From JBBSIN01 sp038232055 (GTDB taxonomy: Bacteria; Actinomycetota; Actinomycetes; JADGOV01), in NCBI GenBank assembly GCA_038232055.1, contig JBBSIN010000007.1, positions 1-53,059 of the forward strand: 53,059 nucleotides of DNA, read 5' to 3'. A model generated the notes under the pieces. The model made no database searches. It saw only the letters and a list, made by a program, of their open reading frames with translations, and was not told the DNA's origin. The translations under genes were made by a program, and so were the position numbers. Of the stretch, positions 32,793 through 41,274 are shown piece by piece. The stretch's first letter is position 1; every line of letters starts with the position of its first letter.

Positions 32793-33836
32793 CTACCGGC
32801 GGCCGGAGCGGCGCTGGCCGCTGGCCCGCTGAGCGGCACCGGTCGCCTCCTGGCCGGCGTCGTAACGCGCGTAGGCGTCGACGATGTCGCTCACCAGCCG
32901 GTGCCGCACCACGTCGCTGCTCGTCAGGGTGGTGAAGTGCACGTCCTCGACGCCGTCGAGGATTTCCCGAACCACCCGAAGGCCGGACCGGGTACCGGCC
33001 GGCAGGTCGACCTGGGTGACGTCACCGGTGACCACGATCTTGGAGCCGAAGCCGAGCCGGGTGAGGAACATCTTCATCTGCTCCGGCGAGGTGTTCTGGG
33101 CCTCGTCGAGGAGGATGAAGGCGTCGTTGAGCGTACGACCGCGCATGTACGCCAGCGGCGCGACCTCGATCGTGCCGCTGCTGATCAGCCGGGGAATCGA
33201 GTCGGGATCGATCATGTCGTGCAGGGCGTCGTACAGCGGCCGCAGGTAAGGGTCGATCTTCTCGTACAGGGTGCCGGGCAGGAAGCCGAGCCGCTCCCCG
33301 GCCTCGACGGCCGGGCGGGTCAGGATGATCCGGTTGGCTCGCTTGGCCTGCAGTGCCTGCACCGCCTTGGCCATCGCGAGGTAGGTCTTGCCGGTGCCGG
33401 CCGGCCCGATGCCGAAGACGATCGTGTGCTCGTCGATCGCGTCGACGTAGCGCTTCTGGTTCAGCGTCTTGGGCCGGATCGTGCGGCCACGGGTGGAGAG
33501 GATGTTGAGGGTCAGCACCTCGGCCGGCCGCACCGCGGTGTTGCCGCGCAGCATCGCCAGGCTGCGCTCGACGGACTCGCGGGTCAGCACGCTGCCGCCT
33601 TCTAGCAGCGCGATGAGCTCCTCGAAGAGGCGTACGGCGAGCGCGTTCTCCGCCGGGTCACCAGTGATGGTGATCTCGTTGCCGCGTACGTGGATGTCAC
33701 TGCGGAACGCCCGCTCCATGACCTGGAGCAGCTCGTCGCGCGACCCCAGCAGGCTGACCATCGAGTGGGCACCGGGGACGACGATGCGGGTCTGGACCGA
33801 TCCGGCGCTGGGTGTGGGGTTAGGGGTATCCGGCAT
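32793..33836 (-). CDS. PhoH family ATPase
   Basis: A 347-residue PhoH-like protein. An N-terminal KH-like part (VVPGAHSMVSLLGSRDELLQVMERAF) is followed by the ATPase with Walker A FGIGPAGTGKTYLAMA and Walker B AFILLDEAQNTSPEQMKMFLTRLG, and the conserved VTGDVTQVDLP. Start ATG 33836 (MPDTPNPTP) is favoured by homology; ATG 33890 is a possible upstream start. PhoH proteins are phosphate-starvation-linked RNA-related ATPases; here coupled to ybeY as usual in Actinobacteria. Confidence 0.93.
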   Translation of the reverse strand: MPDTPNPTPSAGSVQTRIVVPGAHSMVSLLGSRDELLQVMERAFRSDIHVRGNEITITGDPAENALAVRLFEELIALLEGGSVLTRESVERSLAMLRGNTAVRPAEVLTLNILSTRGRTIRPKTLNQKRYVDAIDEHTIVFGIGPAGTGKTYLAMAKAVQALQAKRANRIILTRPAVEAGERLGFLPGTLYEKIDPYLRPLYDALHDMIDPDSIPRLISSGTIEVAPLAYMRGRTLNDAFILLDEAQNTSPEQMKMFLTRLGFGSKIVVTGDVTQVDLPAGTRSGLRVVREILDGVEDVHFTTLTSSDVVRHRLVSDIVDAYARYDAGQEATGAAQRASGQRRSGRR

Positions 33837-33922
33837 GTGCTCGGCGGTGGCCGCACCTGCTCTCCGACTGAGGAACCCTGCCTCGCCCATGCTACCCAGC
33901 ACTGGCCGCGCCGAGACGACGC

Positions 33923-34273
33923 TCAGCCGGGCGGCCAGCCGAGCCCCCGGCCGCCGAGGACGTGGCCGTGCACGTGCAAGACGGTCTGGCCGGCGTCGCC
34001 TCCGCTGTTGAACACCAGCCGGTAGCCACGGTCGGCGAGGCCCTCGTCGGCGGCGACAGCGGCCGCGGCGCGGACGAGCTCGCCGAGCAGGTCGGGATCT
34101 GCCCCCGCGAGCGCGCCCACGTCGCGGTAGTGCTCCTTGGTAATGACCAGCACATGGGTGGGCGCCTGCGGGTTGATGTCCCGGAAGGCGAGGACCCGGT
34201 CGGATTCGTGAACGACGGTGGCGGGCACCTCCCCCGACACAACCTTGCAGAACAGGCAATCACTGTCGATCAT
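33923..34273 (-). CDS. HIT family nucleotide hydrolase/transferase
   Basis: A 116-residue histidine-triad protein. It opens DCLFCKVVSGEVPATVVHESDRVLAFRDINPQAPTHVLVI and ends in the triad HVHGHVLGG (His100, His102 nucleophile, His104). It probably cleaves adenosine phosphoramidates or related AMP conjugates. ATG 34273 is supported by GGGAGGA 9 bases upstream; the longer frame beyond it is just the 18-bp repeat array. Two zinc-like cysteines (Cys6, Cys9) are present, as in many HIT proteins. Confidence 0.94.
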   Translation of the reverse strand: MIDSDCLFCKVVSGEVPATVVHESDRVLAFRDINPQAPTHVLVITKEHYRDVGALAGADPDLLGELVRAAAAVAADEGLADRGYRLVFNSGGDAGQTVLHVHGHVLGGRGLGWPPG

Positions 34274-34299
34274 GACCGTGGTCCTCCCTCCCCGGTGAG

Positions 34300-34389
34300 G
34301 TAACTGCCGCTGATCGGGTAGCGGCCGACGACCAGGTAGCGGCCGCCGACCAGGTAGCGGCCGACGACCAGGTAGCGGCCGCCGATCAT
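34300..34389. repeat. Five 18-bp tandem repeats upstream of HIT
   Basis: Four near-identical units (GTAGCGGCCGACGACCAG and a variant with C at position 11, alternating) occupy 34318-34389, preceded by a degenerate unit at 34300-34317. Units 1 and 3 are identical, and 2 and 4 nearly so, giving a 36-base higher-order period. The array lies in the HIT/sigma divergent intergenic region and merges into the hairpin at 34383. Confidence 0.9.
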
Positions 34390-34440
34390 GGGATTTGGCC
34401 GCGCGACACGCCGTACCGTCGCGGCCAAACCCCATGATCG
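34383..34440. repeat. Long inverted repeat (21-bp arms)
   Basis: Arms at 34383-34403 and 34420-34440 are inverted copies with one mismatch (A against G), separated by 16 bases. Both contain GATCATGGG and GGCCGCG segments. In a 261-base intergenic region between the divergent HIT and sigma genes it would form a long stem in either DNA or RNA. It may be a remnant of a mobile palindromic element or an operator. Confidence 0.85.
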
Positions 34441-34534
34441 CGGCTCGGGCGACGCACCGTGCATGCCGCACCTCCCGCCGGATGACTTTCGCGCATGGTA
34501 AAGGTCGGGGGCAGGTAAACCGAGGGCGGGACCA

Positions 34535-35098
34535 GTGCGTCGTACGGGCGTGACCGAGACCAGGGTCGTCGGTGTGGTCGACCGGCGGGAGCAGTCGGTG
34601 CAGGGGGCGAACCAGGCCGACGAGGCCGTCACCGCGCTCTACGGCGCGCACTATCGGTCACTCGTGCGACTTGCCACCCTGCTGCTGCACGACGTCGGCG
34701 CGGCCGAGGAGGTCGTGCAGGACTCGTTCGTCGCCATGCACAGCGGATGGCGGCGCCTGCGTGACCCGGACCGCGCTGCCGCCTACCTGCGCCAAGCCGT
34801 CGTCAACCGGTCCCGCTCAAGGCTGCGGCACGGCAAGGTCGTCGAACGGCACCCGGTCGCGCCACCGCCCGACGTACCCAGTGCCGAACACACCGCGATG
34901 GCCGCCGTCGAGCGGGCCGAGGTTCTCCGGGCGCTGCGCGCCCTTTCCCCTCGGCAGCGCGAGGCGGTCGTCCTTCGCTACTACGCCGACCTTTCCGAAG
35001 CACAGATCGCGGAAGCGATGGGCATCAGCGCCGGCGCCGTGAAGAGTCACGCGTCGCGCGGGCTCGCCGCCCTGCGCATCGTCCTGGAGCAGACATGA
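34535..35098 (+). CDS. ECF RNA polymerase sigma factor, SigE family
   Basis: A 187-residue extracytoplasmic-function sigma factor. Region 2 (about 32-100) has ALYGAHYRSLVRLATLLLHDVGAAEEVVQDSFVAMHSGWRRLRD. Region 4 (about 125-180) has LSPRQREAVVLRYYADLSEAQIAEAMGISAGAVKSHASRG. GTG 34535 gives an N-tail of about 27 residues before region 2; a GTG at 34550 is also possible. Its stop overlaps the next gene by ATGA, so sigma and membrane partner are co-translated. The pair is inserted between rsmE and HIT. Confidence 0.92.
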   Translation: MRRTGVTETRVVGVVDRREQSVQGANQADEAVTALYGAHYRSLVRLATLLLHDVGAAEEVVQDSFVAMHSGWRRLRDPDRAAAYLRQAVVNRSRSRLRHGKVVERHPVAPPPDVPSAEHTAMAAVERAEVLRALRALSPRQREAVVLRYYADLSEAQIAEAMGISAGAVKSHASRGLAALRIVLEQT

Positions 35099-36615
35099 CT
35101 CTTCCTCCCCCCGAGCGGTCCTCTCGCGACGTCGAGCGTCGCCTCGCCGACATCCTCCTGGCGGAGGCGGACACGGTGGTGCCCAGCGGCGAGGGACTGA
35201 CCCGCATCCGGGAACGCATCGACCGCCGGCGCAACCGGCTCCGCTGGCTGCGCCCGACCCTCGCCGTGTCGACGGCCGCGGCCCTCGGGGTCGGCGGCGT
35301 CCTCGCCCTGAACCTGACCCACGGGACGACCGACACGCTCCGTTCGGACCACCAGCGACCGGCGATCGGCGGACCGTCCCCGACATCGGTGCCGTCACTG
35401 CCGTCGTCGCCGTCAGCGAGCCCCTCACCGGCGCCGACGCCGGCCGGCCGGCCGGCCGTGGCGTTGCCGCCGTATCCGGCGTGGCCGTTCACCTCCATCC
35501 GGCAGGTACGGGCATGGCAGGCGCAGGGCGGACCGGCCCACCAGCCGCAGCTGCTCGACCCGGGTACGACCGCCACGGCGTTTGCCGACTTCCTCGCAGT
35601 ACCGGGCCTGCGCGTCCTCGATGTCGCGGACGAGCCGGGCGGCGGCGGCAAGGCCGTCACCCTCGGCCGGCAGATGGCCGACGGGGCCGTCCATGGCGTG
35701 ACCGTCGTCCACGTCGCGAGGTACGGCGCGGGCGCCGGCACGCCGTGGGTCGTCACACGGGCGGGCGCCTACCATCTCAAGATCACCAGTCCCGGCCTCG
35801 CGGCCGCCCTGTCCTCGCCAGTGTCCGTGGCCGCGGAGGTCGACGGGGTGCACCACTCGATCGGCTTCGCCCTGTGGCGGCGAACGCAGGCCACAGCCCT
35901 CGCCGGCCCGACGTACGCGATGGGCGGTGCGGCGGCCGGACCGCGAACGACGCTGTCCTACACGCTGCCCAAGGCGGCCGCCGGCATGGTCGTGGCCAGT
36001 GAGCAGTCCGCTGCGGGAGATGGCATCCTTGCGCTCGCGATGGTGCCGGTGCGCCTCTCGGCAGCGAGCGGTGCACCTGGAGGCCCGGTGGCGCGGCCGG
36101 CCAAGAACGGCGATGTCGACGGCGACGGGCAGGAGGACCAGGCGGCGATCGAGCCCGGGACCTCGGGCGGGTCAACGCTCGTCGTCGGCCTGTCCGCCGG
36201 CGGTGAGCAGCGGATCTCTCTGGCCACGGACGCGTCGGCCAAGCCCCGGATCATCGGGATCGAGGACGCGGACCGCGATGGCTACGGCGAGATCTTCGTC
36301 GTGGTCGGCCACGGGGCCGCCACGGAGCTCACTGAGGTGGTCCGGCTCGTCGACGGCGGCCTCCGGCTGGTGACCCAGTCGGGTTCGCCGTTGCGGCTGG
36401 TCTCCGGCGGCTCCGCGACGCACCTGGACAGCTGGGGTTGCACGGCAGGCTCGCTCTTCACGTGGAGCGGCCGAAGTGCCGACGGCGTGAACTATCCGGG
36501 TACCCAGAGCACGCTGCGCTTCTCGGGCTCGACCGTCACGACCGTGTCCACCAAGGACGTCACGGTCGACGCCACGCATCCCGCACCGAGCGGGTGCGGT
36601 CTGCTGCAGTACTGA
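35095..36615 (+). CDS. Membrane-anchored sigma-factor partner with Ca-loop repeats
   Basis: A 506-residue protein. A 50-residue acidic/basic cytoplasmic N-part precedes one membrane segment at about 52-73, then a Pro/Ser/Ala-rich stalk (about 90-120) and a large extracytoplasmic part. The latter contains two Asp-rich loops, DVDGDGQED and DADRDGYGE, of the FG-GAP/dockerin calcium-binding type. No zinc-binding anti-sigma motif is visible. Coupling to the sigma gene suggests it senses envelope state and controls the sigma factor, but that is inferred from context alone. It ends 2 bases before rsmE (convergent). Confidence 0.65.
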   Translation: MTLPPPERSSRDVERRLADILLAEADTVVPSGEGLTRIRERIDRRRNRLRWLRPTLAVSTAAALGVGGVLALNLTHGTTDTLRSDHQRPAIGGPSPTSVPSLPSSPSASPSPAPTPAGRPAVALPPYPAWPFTSIRQVRAWQAQGGPAHQPQLLDPGTTATAFADFLAVPGLRVLDVADEPGGGGKAVTLGRQMADGAVHGVTVVHVARYGAGAGTPWVVTRAGAYHLKITSPGLAAALSSPVSVAAEVDGVHHSIGFALWRRTQATALAGPTYAMGGAAAGPRTTLSYTLPKAAAGMVVASEQSAAGDGILALAMVPVRLSAASGAPGGPVARPAKNGDVDGDGQEDQAAIEPGTSGGSTLVVGLSAGGEQRISLATDASAKPRIIGIEDADRDGYGEIFVVVGHGAATELTEVVRLVDGGLRLVTQSGSPLRLVSGGSATHLDSWGCTAGSLFTWSGRSADGVNYPGTQSTLRFSGSTVTTVSTKDVTVDATHPAPSGCGLLQY

Positions 36616-36617
36616 CG

Positions 36618-37352
36618 TCAGCCCCAGCGACCGCTAGCCGCCAGGACCACGCCCGCGGCGACGGCGCCGGCGCTCGACGTACGCAGCACGGTGGGACCGA
36701 GCCGGGCCGCCAGTCCGCCGGCCGCCGTCAAGGCAGTGACCTCGTCTTCGGCGAGGCCGCCCTCGGGGCCGATGACGAGCACGACGTCGCCGGTCACCGG
36801 GACGGGCACCGAGACGAGGGGGTGTCGCGCCGACTCGTGCAGCACCACGCCGAGGGCAGCGGCGTGCAACCGGCGGACGAGCTCGGCCGTGGTGACCGGC
36901 TCGGGAACCACCGGCAGCCAGGCGCGGCGTGCCTGCTTGGCGGCTTCGCGGGCGGTCGATCGCCAGCGTTCCAGCGATCTCGCGCCCCGTTCCCCGCGCC
37001 ACTGTGCGACCGAGCGCTCGGCCCCCCAGGGCAGGATCTCGTCGACGCCGACCTCCGTCAGGAGCTCCACCGCCAGTTCGCTGCGGTTTCCCTTGGCCAA
37101 CGCCTGCGCGACGACGAGCCGCGGCTGGGCGGGCTCGACCCGCGTGCGGTGTTGTACGTCGACCTCCAGCCAGTCGGGTCCGGCGGCGTGCACGAGGCCC
37201 TCGACGACGACGCCGGACCCGTCACAGAGATCGACCCGCTCGCCGCGGCGCAGCCGGCGTACGGCGGCGGCATGCCGCCCCTCCGAGCCGCCCAGTCGCA
37301 CCCGGTTCGCCTCGAGTGCGCCGGTCGGCGCGAGGAACCTCGGTGCCGTCAC
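36618..37352 (-). CDS. rsmE: 16S rRNA (uracil1498-N3)-methyltransferase
   Basis: A 244-residue SPOUT-class methyltransferase. PUA-like N-part (FLAPTGALEANRVRLGGSEGRHAAAVRRLRRGERVDLCDGSG), then LVVAQALAKGNRSELAVELLTEVGVDEILPW and the SAM knot VVLVIGPEGGLAEDEVTAL followed by LGPTVLRTSSAGA. It methylates U1498 of 16S rRNA. It overlaps dnaJ by ATGA and is the end of the hrcA-dnaJ-rsmE operon. Confidence 0.95.
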   Translation of the reverse strand: MTAPRFLAPTGALEANRVRLGGSEGRHAAAVRRLRRGERVDLCDGSGVVVEGLVHAAGPDWLEVDVQHRTRVEPAQPRLVVAQALAKGNRSELAVELLTEVGVDEILPWGAERSVAQWRGERGARSLERWRSTAREAAKQARRAWLPVVPEPVTTAELVRRLHAAALGVVLHESARHPLVSVPVPVTGDVVLVIGPEGGLAEDEVTALTAAGGLAARLGPTVLRTSSAGAVAAGVVLAASGRWG

Positions 37353-38488
37353 CGGCCGCCGAAGGCGTCCCGCAGCCGGGAGAACAGTCGCCCCTGACCC
37401 CCGACCGGTCCCGGCTCCGCACCGTCCGGATGCTCCTCGCTCCGCAGCCCGGCGAGGTCGCGCAGCAGCTGCTCCTGCTCGCCGTCGAGGCGCGTGGGGG
37501 TGCGGACCTCAACGTGGACATGGACGTCGCCGCGCGTACGGCCGTCCGTCGCGAGCCGGGGGACACCTCGACCGCGCAGCGTCAGCACGGTGGCGGGCTG
37601 GGTGCCGGCACGGATGTCGAGGCTCTCCTCGCCGTCGAGCGTCTCCAGCTTGACGTGCGTGCCCAGCGCAGCGGCTGTCATCGGCAGCGTGACCTGGCAG
37701 TGCAGGTCGGCACCGTCACGGGTGAAGACCGGATGCTCGCGCTCACGAATCTCGACATAGAGGTCACCGGGCGGTCCGCCACCGAGGCCGACCTCACCCT
37801 GGCCGGAGAGCCGGATCCGCATGCCGTCCTCGACGCCGGCCGGAACTTGAACCGAGATGGTCCGCCGAGCGCGGACCCGGCCCTCGCCGCCGCACTCGGA
37901 GCAGGGGTGGGCGATTCGGGTGCCGACGCCGGCGCAGGCCGGACAGGGGCGGGAGGTCATGACCTGCCCGAGGAATGACCGCTGCACGGAGGAGACCTCA
38001 CCGCGACCGCGACACGTGGGGCAGGTTTCGGGATGCGTTCCCGGGGCGCAGCCCGAGCCGCCACAGACCGGGCAGACGTCGGCGGTGTCCACCGTCAGCT
38101 CCCGGGTCGCGCCGAACGCCGCCTCGACCAGCTCAAGGTCGAGTGGGATGAGCGCGTCGGCACCCTGCCGGATCCGACTGCGCGGACCGCGACCTCCCGC
38201 GCCGCCGAAGAAGGCGTCCATGATGTCGCCGAACCCGGCGAAACCGCCGAAGGGCGAGCCACCGGACCCCGCGGCTGACAACGGGTCACCACCATGGTCG
38301 TAGATGCGTCGCTTCTCCGGGTCGGAGAGCACCTCGTACGCCGCGGTGACCTCCTTGAAGCGCTCCTGCGTCGCGGGATCCGGGTTGATGTCAGGGTGCA
38401 GCTCGCGGGCCAGCCGCCGGTAGGCCATCTTGACCACCTCGGACGTGGCGTCGCGGCGTACGCCGAGAACCGCGTAGTGCTCGGCCAT
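37349..38488 (-). CDS. dnaJ: Chaperone DnaJ
   Basis: A 379-residue type I DnaJ. J domain with HPD at residues 31-33, a Gly/Phe region (about 70-100), four zinc CxxCxGxG repeats (CPVCGGSG, CPTCRGRG, CPACAGVG, CSECGGEG) and the C-terminal substrate-binding domains. It is probably the second actinobacterial DnaJ (DnaJ2), being in the hrcA operon rather than beside dnaK. Three bases separate it from the hrcA stop. Confidence 0.96.
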   Translation of the reverse strand: MAEHYAVLGVRRDATSEVVKMAYRRLARELHPDINPDPATQERFKEVTAAYEVLSDPEKRRIYDHGGDPLSAAGSGGSPFGGFAGFGDIMDAFFGGAGGRGPRSRIRQGADALIPLDLELVEAAFGATRELTVDTADVCPVCGGSGCAPGTHPETCPTCRGRGEVSSVQRSFLGQVMTSRPCPACAGVGTRIAHPCSECGGEGRVRARRTISVQVPAGVEDGMRIRLSGQGEVGLGGGPPGDLYVEIREREHPVFTRDGADLHCQVTLPMTAAALGTHVKLETLDGEESLDIRAGTQPATVLTLRGRGVPRLATDGRTRGDVHVHVEVRTPTRLDGEQEQLLRDLAGLRSEEHPDGAEPGPVGGQGRLFSRLRDAFGGR

Positions 38489-38491
38489 CGA

Positions 38492-39511
38492 CTAGGTCCC
38501 CGCCAGAATCTGGCCGACGTAGCGCGCGACGGCTCGCACCGCCCCGATTGTGCCCGCATAGTCCATGCGAGTCGGCCCGAGGACGCCGAGGGAGGCCAGT
38601 GCCTGACCACCGGCGCCGTACGACGTCGACACGACGGAGGTGGTGCGCAGCGCCTCGTGCAGGTTCTCCGCCCCGATCCGCACGCTCACCGTCGCCGGAT
38701 CGGTCGCCTCGCCGAGCAGGCGCAGGAGCACGACCTGCTCCTCGAGCGCCTCGAGCACGGGGCGGATCGTGAGCGGGAAGTCCAGCGAGAAACGGGTGAG
38801 ATTCGCCGTGCCGGCAAGGACGACTCGCTCGTCCGGGTGCTCCACCAGCGTCTCGAGCATCGTCGAGAGCACAGCGGTCACGAAAGGTCGCCGTTCCGCG
38901 GGGAAGCTCTCAACCAGGTCCGCGATCGCCGCGGCAGCCTCGCTGAGCAGGCGGCCGGCCACCCGGGCGTTGAGCGCCGCACGCACGCCGGCGACGGCGT
39001 CCTCGGGGATCATCTCGGCGAACTCCACCACCCGCTGCTCGACCCGACCGGTGTCGGTGATGAGGACCAGCAGCACCCTGGCCGGCGCGAGCAGCACCAG
39101 CTCCACGTGGCGGACCGCCGACCTGGACAGCGACGGATACTGCACCACCGCGACCTGCCGGGTGACCTGGGCGAGCAGTCGCACGGTGCGGCGTACGACG
39201 TCGTCGAGATCGACCGCGCCTTCCAGGAACGTCTGGATCGCCCGTCGCTCCGCCGGCGTCAGCGGCTTGACCGACGAGAGCCGGTCGACGAAGAGCCGGT
39301 AACCCTTGTCGGTAGGGACCCGCCCAGCGCTGGTGTGCGGCTGGGCGATGTAGCCCCCCTCCTCGAGGGCAGCCATGTCGTTGCGAATCGTCGCCGGGGA
39401 GACGCGCAGGTTGTGCCGCTCGACGAGCGCCTTGGAACCGACCGGCTCGTTGGTGGAGACGAAGTCCTCGACGATGGCGCGCAGCACCTCGAGCTTGCGG
39501 TCATCGAGCAC
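38492..39511 (-). CDS. hrcA: Heat-inducible transcription repressor HrcA
   Basis: A 339-residue HrcA. The N-terminal winged helix contains KLEVLRAIVEDFVSTNEPVGSKALVERHNLRVSPATIRNDMAALEEGGYI, with the GAF-like domain after about residue 100. It represses heat-shock genes by binding CIRCE. GTG start 39511 is preceded by GGGGAGGAGG. A CIRCE element lies 35 bases upstream, so the operon is autoregulated. Confidence 0.96.
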   Translation of the reverse strand: MLDDRKLEVLRAIVEDFVSTNEPVGSKALVERHNLRVSPATIRNDMAALEEGGYIAQPHTSAGRVPTDKGYRLFVDRLSSVKPLTPAERRAIQTFLEGAVDLDDVVRRTVRLLAQVTRQVAVVQYPSLSRSAVRHVELVLLAPARVLLVLITDTGRVEQRVVEFAEMIPEDAVAGVRAALNARVAGRLLSEAAAAIADLVESFPAERRPFVTAVLSTMLETLVEHPDERVVLAGTANLTRFSLDFPLTIRPVLEALEEQVVLLRLLGEATDPATVSVRIGAENLHEALRTTSVVSTSYGAGGQALASLGVLGPTRMDYAGTIGAVRAVARYVGQILAGT

Positions 39512-39545
39512 GGTCAGACCTCCTCCCCGTTAGTTGTGACGACTG

Positions 39546-39572
39546 CTGGCACTCGACGTTTCGGAGTGCCAA
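39546..39572. promoter_or_regulatory. CIRCE operator of the hrcA operon
   Basis: CTGGCACTC (39546-39554), a 9-base spacer and GAGTGCCAA (39564-39572) match the CIRCE layout (consensus TTAGCACTC-N9-GAGTGCTAA) and form an inverted repeat. On the minus strand a possible -10, TACACT (39577-39572), overlaps its edge. The position between promoter and hrcA start fits HrcA autorepression. Confidence 0.92.
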
Positions 39573-39625
39573 GTGTACGACGCGGCCAGCCTGGTACCGC
39601 CGCAGCGCGACCCCTACCGCCTTGC

Positions 39626-40837
39626 TCAGTCGAGCAGCCGGCGAACCACGCCGTCGGCAAGCAGCCGTCCCCGCCGGGTCAGTTGCGCGCGCCCGCCAGC
39701 GTGGGCGACAGGATCGAGCAGGCCCTCGGCCAGCAGGTCGGGAACTGCCGCGCAGGCGTCGACCTCCGCGAGCGACAGGCCCTCGGCCAGCCGAAGCCCG
39801 AGCAGGAACCGCTCCATTCGGCGCTCGGCCGGGCCGACCACCTCCCGGCCCTGGGCGGGGGATGACCCGGCTGCGAGCCGGGCCGCGTAGGCGGCCGGAT
39901 GCTTGCGGTTCCACCACCGGACGCCGCCGACCGCGCTGTGCGCTCCCGGGCCAATCCCCCACCAGTCCGCGCCGCGCCAGTAGCCGAAATTGTGCCGGCA
40001 CTCGTGCCCTGGCCGCGCCCAGTTGCTCACCTCGTACCACGCCAGGCCGGCCGCCCCGAACGTGTCGTCGGCCAGCTCGTACTTGTCCGCCAGGTCGTCG
40101 TCGTCGGGAGCGCTCAGCTCGCCATGGCCGACCCGCCGCGCCAGGCGAGTGCCCTCCTCGACGATGAGCGAGTACGCGGACACATGTTCCGGACCGGCCG
40201 CGACCGCGGCATCGAGGCTCGCCCGCCAGTCGTCGAGGCTCTCTCCCGGAGCGCCATAGATCAGGTCGACGCTGACGCTGTCGAAGCCGGCCGCGTGCGC
40301 CCAGCCAACCACCGACTCCGCTCTGCCCGGGATGTGCCGGCGATCAAGGACCGCGAGCACGTGCTGCCGGGCAGATTGCATGCCGACGCTGAGCCGGTTG
40401 ACGCCGGCGGCGCGCAGCCGGTGCAGGTACGCCGGGTCGACAGACTCCGGGTTGGCCTCGCTCGTCACCTCGACGTCCGGCGCGAGACCGAACTCCGCTG
40501 CCACCACACGGAGGATCCGGCCGAGCTGCTCGGCCGGCAGCAGCGTCGGCGTGCCACCGCCGAGAAACACAGTCTGGACCGGAAGCTCCGCGTCGCCCAT
40601 CACCCGACGAGCCAGCCGCACCTCCGCCACCACGCTGTCGACGTACGCCGCCCGGGTGGCGTCGCCACCCAGCTCGGCAGACGTGTAGGTGTTGAAGTCG
40701 CAGTAGCCGCACCGCGTGGCGCAGAACGGCACGTGTACGTAGATCCCGAACGGACGAGTGCCGAGCAACTCCAGGGCAGTTGCCGGCAGCCCGCCGTCGT
40801 TGGGGACGGGGTCGCCGTCGGGCAGCACGGAGGGCAC
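39626..40837 (-). CDS. hemW: Radical SAM haem chaperone HemW
   Basis: A 403-residue HemN-like radical SAM protein. The 4Fe-4S site is Cys39, Cys43, Cys46 in FCATRCGYCDF. GGGTPTLLPAEQL, NPESVD, GVNRLSVGMQS and IYGAPGESLDDW follow; the C-terminal domain has GRPGHECRHN-like NWARPGHECRHNFGYW and GIGPGAHS. It inserts or delivers haem rather than oxidising coproporphyrinogen. GTG start at 40837. Placed between lepA and hrcA as usual, with accessory genes added upstream. Confidence 0.94.
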   Translation of the reverse strand: MPSVLPDGDPVPNDGGLPATALELLGTRPFGIYVHVPFCATRCGYCDFNTYTSAELGGDATRAAYVDSVVAEVRLARRVMGDAELPVQTVFLGGGTPTLLPAEQLGRILRVVAAEFGLAPDVEVTSEANPESVDPAYLHRLRAAGVNRLSVGMQSARQHVLAVLDRRHIPGRAESVVGWAHAAGFDSVSVDLIYGAPGESLDDWRASLDAAVAAGPEHVSAYSLIVEEGTRLARRVGHGELSAPDDDDLADKYELADDTFGAAGLAWYEVSNWARPGHECRHNFGYWRGADWWGIGPGAHSAVGGVRWWNRKHPAAYAARLAAGSSPAQGREVVGPAERRMERFLLGLRLAEGLSLAEVDACAAVPDLLAEGLLDPVAHAGGRAQLTRRGRLLADGVVRRLLD

Positions 40838-40884
40838 CTACCCAGTGTCGCCCGCGGCGTGGAGTCCTCACGGTGCTGGGAGCA

Positions 40885-40897
40885 TGGAGTCACTCCA
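40885..40897. promoter_or_regulatory. Palindrome upstream of hemW
   Basis: TGGAGTCACTCCA is a perfect 6-1-6 inverted repeat 48 bases upstream of the hemW start on its strand. A related imperfect copy (GTGGAGTCCTCAC) lies a few bases closer. The placement suits an operator, but no regulator is indicated. Confidence 0.3.
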
Positions 40898-40936
40898 CCG
40901 TCCACCCCGGAGCGCCCATCCATACCTGTCCCCAGG

Positions 40937-41274
40937 TCAGCGCGCGGTCACGCGCACTGGGAGCGGGCGCCAGGCGTCGTACGCCTCCTCCCCGGCGGCG
41001 CGGGGCCACGGGTGCGGTCGTAAAGGCCAGAGCTGTGCGATCGCACCTCGACGATGAGCAACGGGACGATGAGCAACGGGACGATGGGCAACGGGGCCGG
41101 TCGGCCGAGCGTCCGGTCGTCGAGATCCGCTGAGCGCACGACGACGAGGTCCGGTTGAAAGGTCCGATCCGGACGCGGCTTGACGTCGAACGGGCGACCC
41201 TTGACGAGCAGCTCCCACACAAGCAGGTCGCGTTCGGAGAGCTTCGGCTCTGCGGGAGCGGGTCGAGCGGACAT
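40937..41274 (-). pseudogene. Decayed Uma2 family endonuclease
   Basis: From ATG 41274 a frame reads KGRPFDVKPRPDRTFQPDLVVVRSADLDD, then LLIVEVRSHSS and YDRT, the core of a Uma2 (DUF820, PD-(D/E)xK-like) protein. It lacks the usual N-terminal 60 or so residues and runs on into unrelated sequence to 40948. A C-terminal Uma2-like stretch (AYDAWRPLPVRV) appears in another frame ending at 40937, so a frameshift and a loss of about 60 residues are likely. A 15-base repeat array inserted PIVPLL copies near the middle. An intact relative lies about 500 bases upstream. Confidence 0.65.
41051..41095. repeat. Three 15-bp tandem repeats in the Uma2 pseudogene
   Basis: Three contiguous 15-base units ACGATGAGCAACGGG (the third with G for A at position 7). 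On the minus strand they encode repeated IVPLL, expanding a hydrophobic strand of the decayed Uma2 core. They are contiguous and without spacers. Confidence 0.92.

Noticed and set aside
34274..34651. N-terminal extension of HIT through the GRYLVV repeats
   Set aside because: A good Shine-Dalgarno and normal HIT length support ATG 34273; the extension is only the 18-bp array read through.
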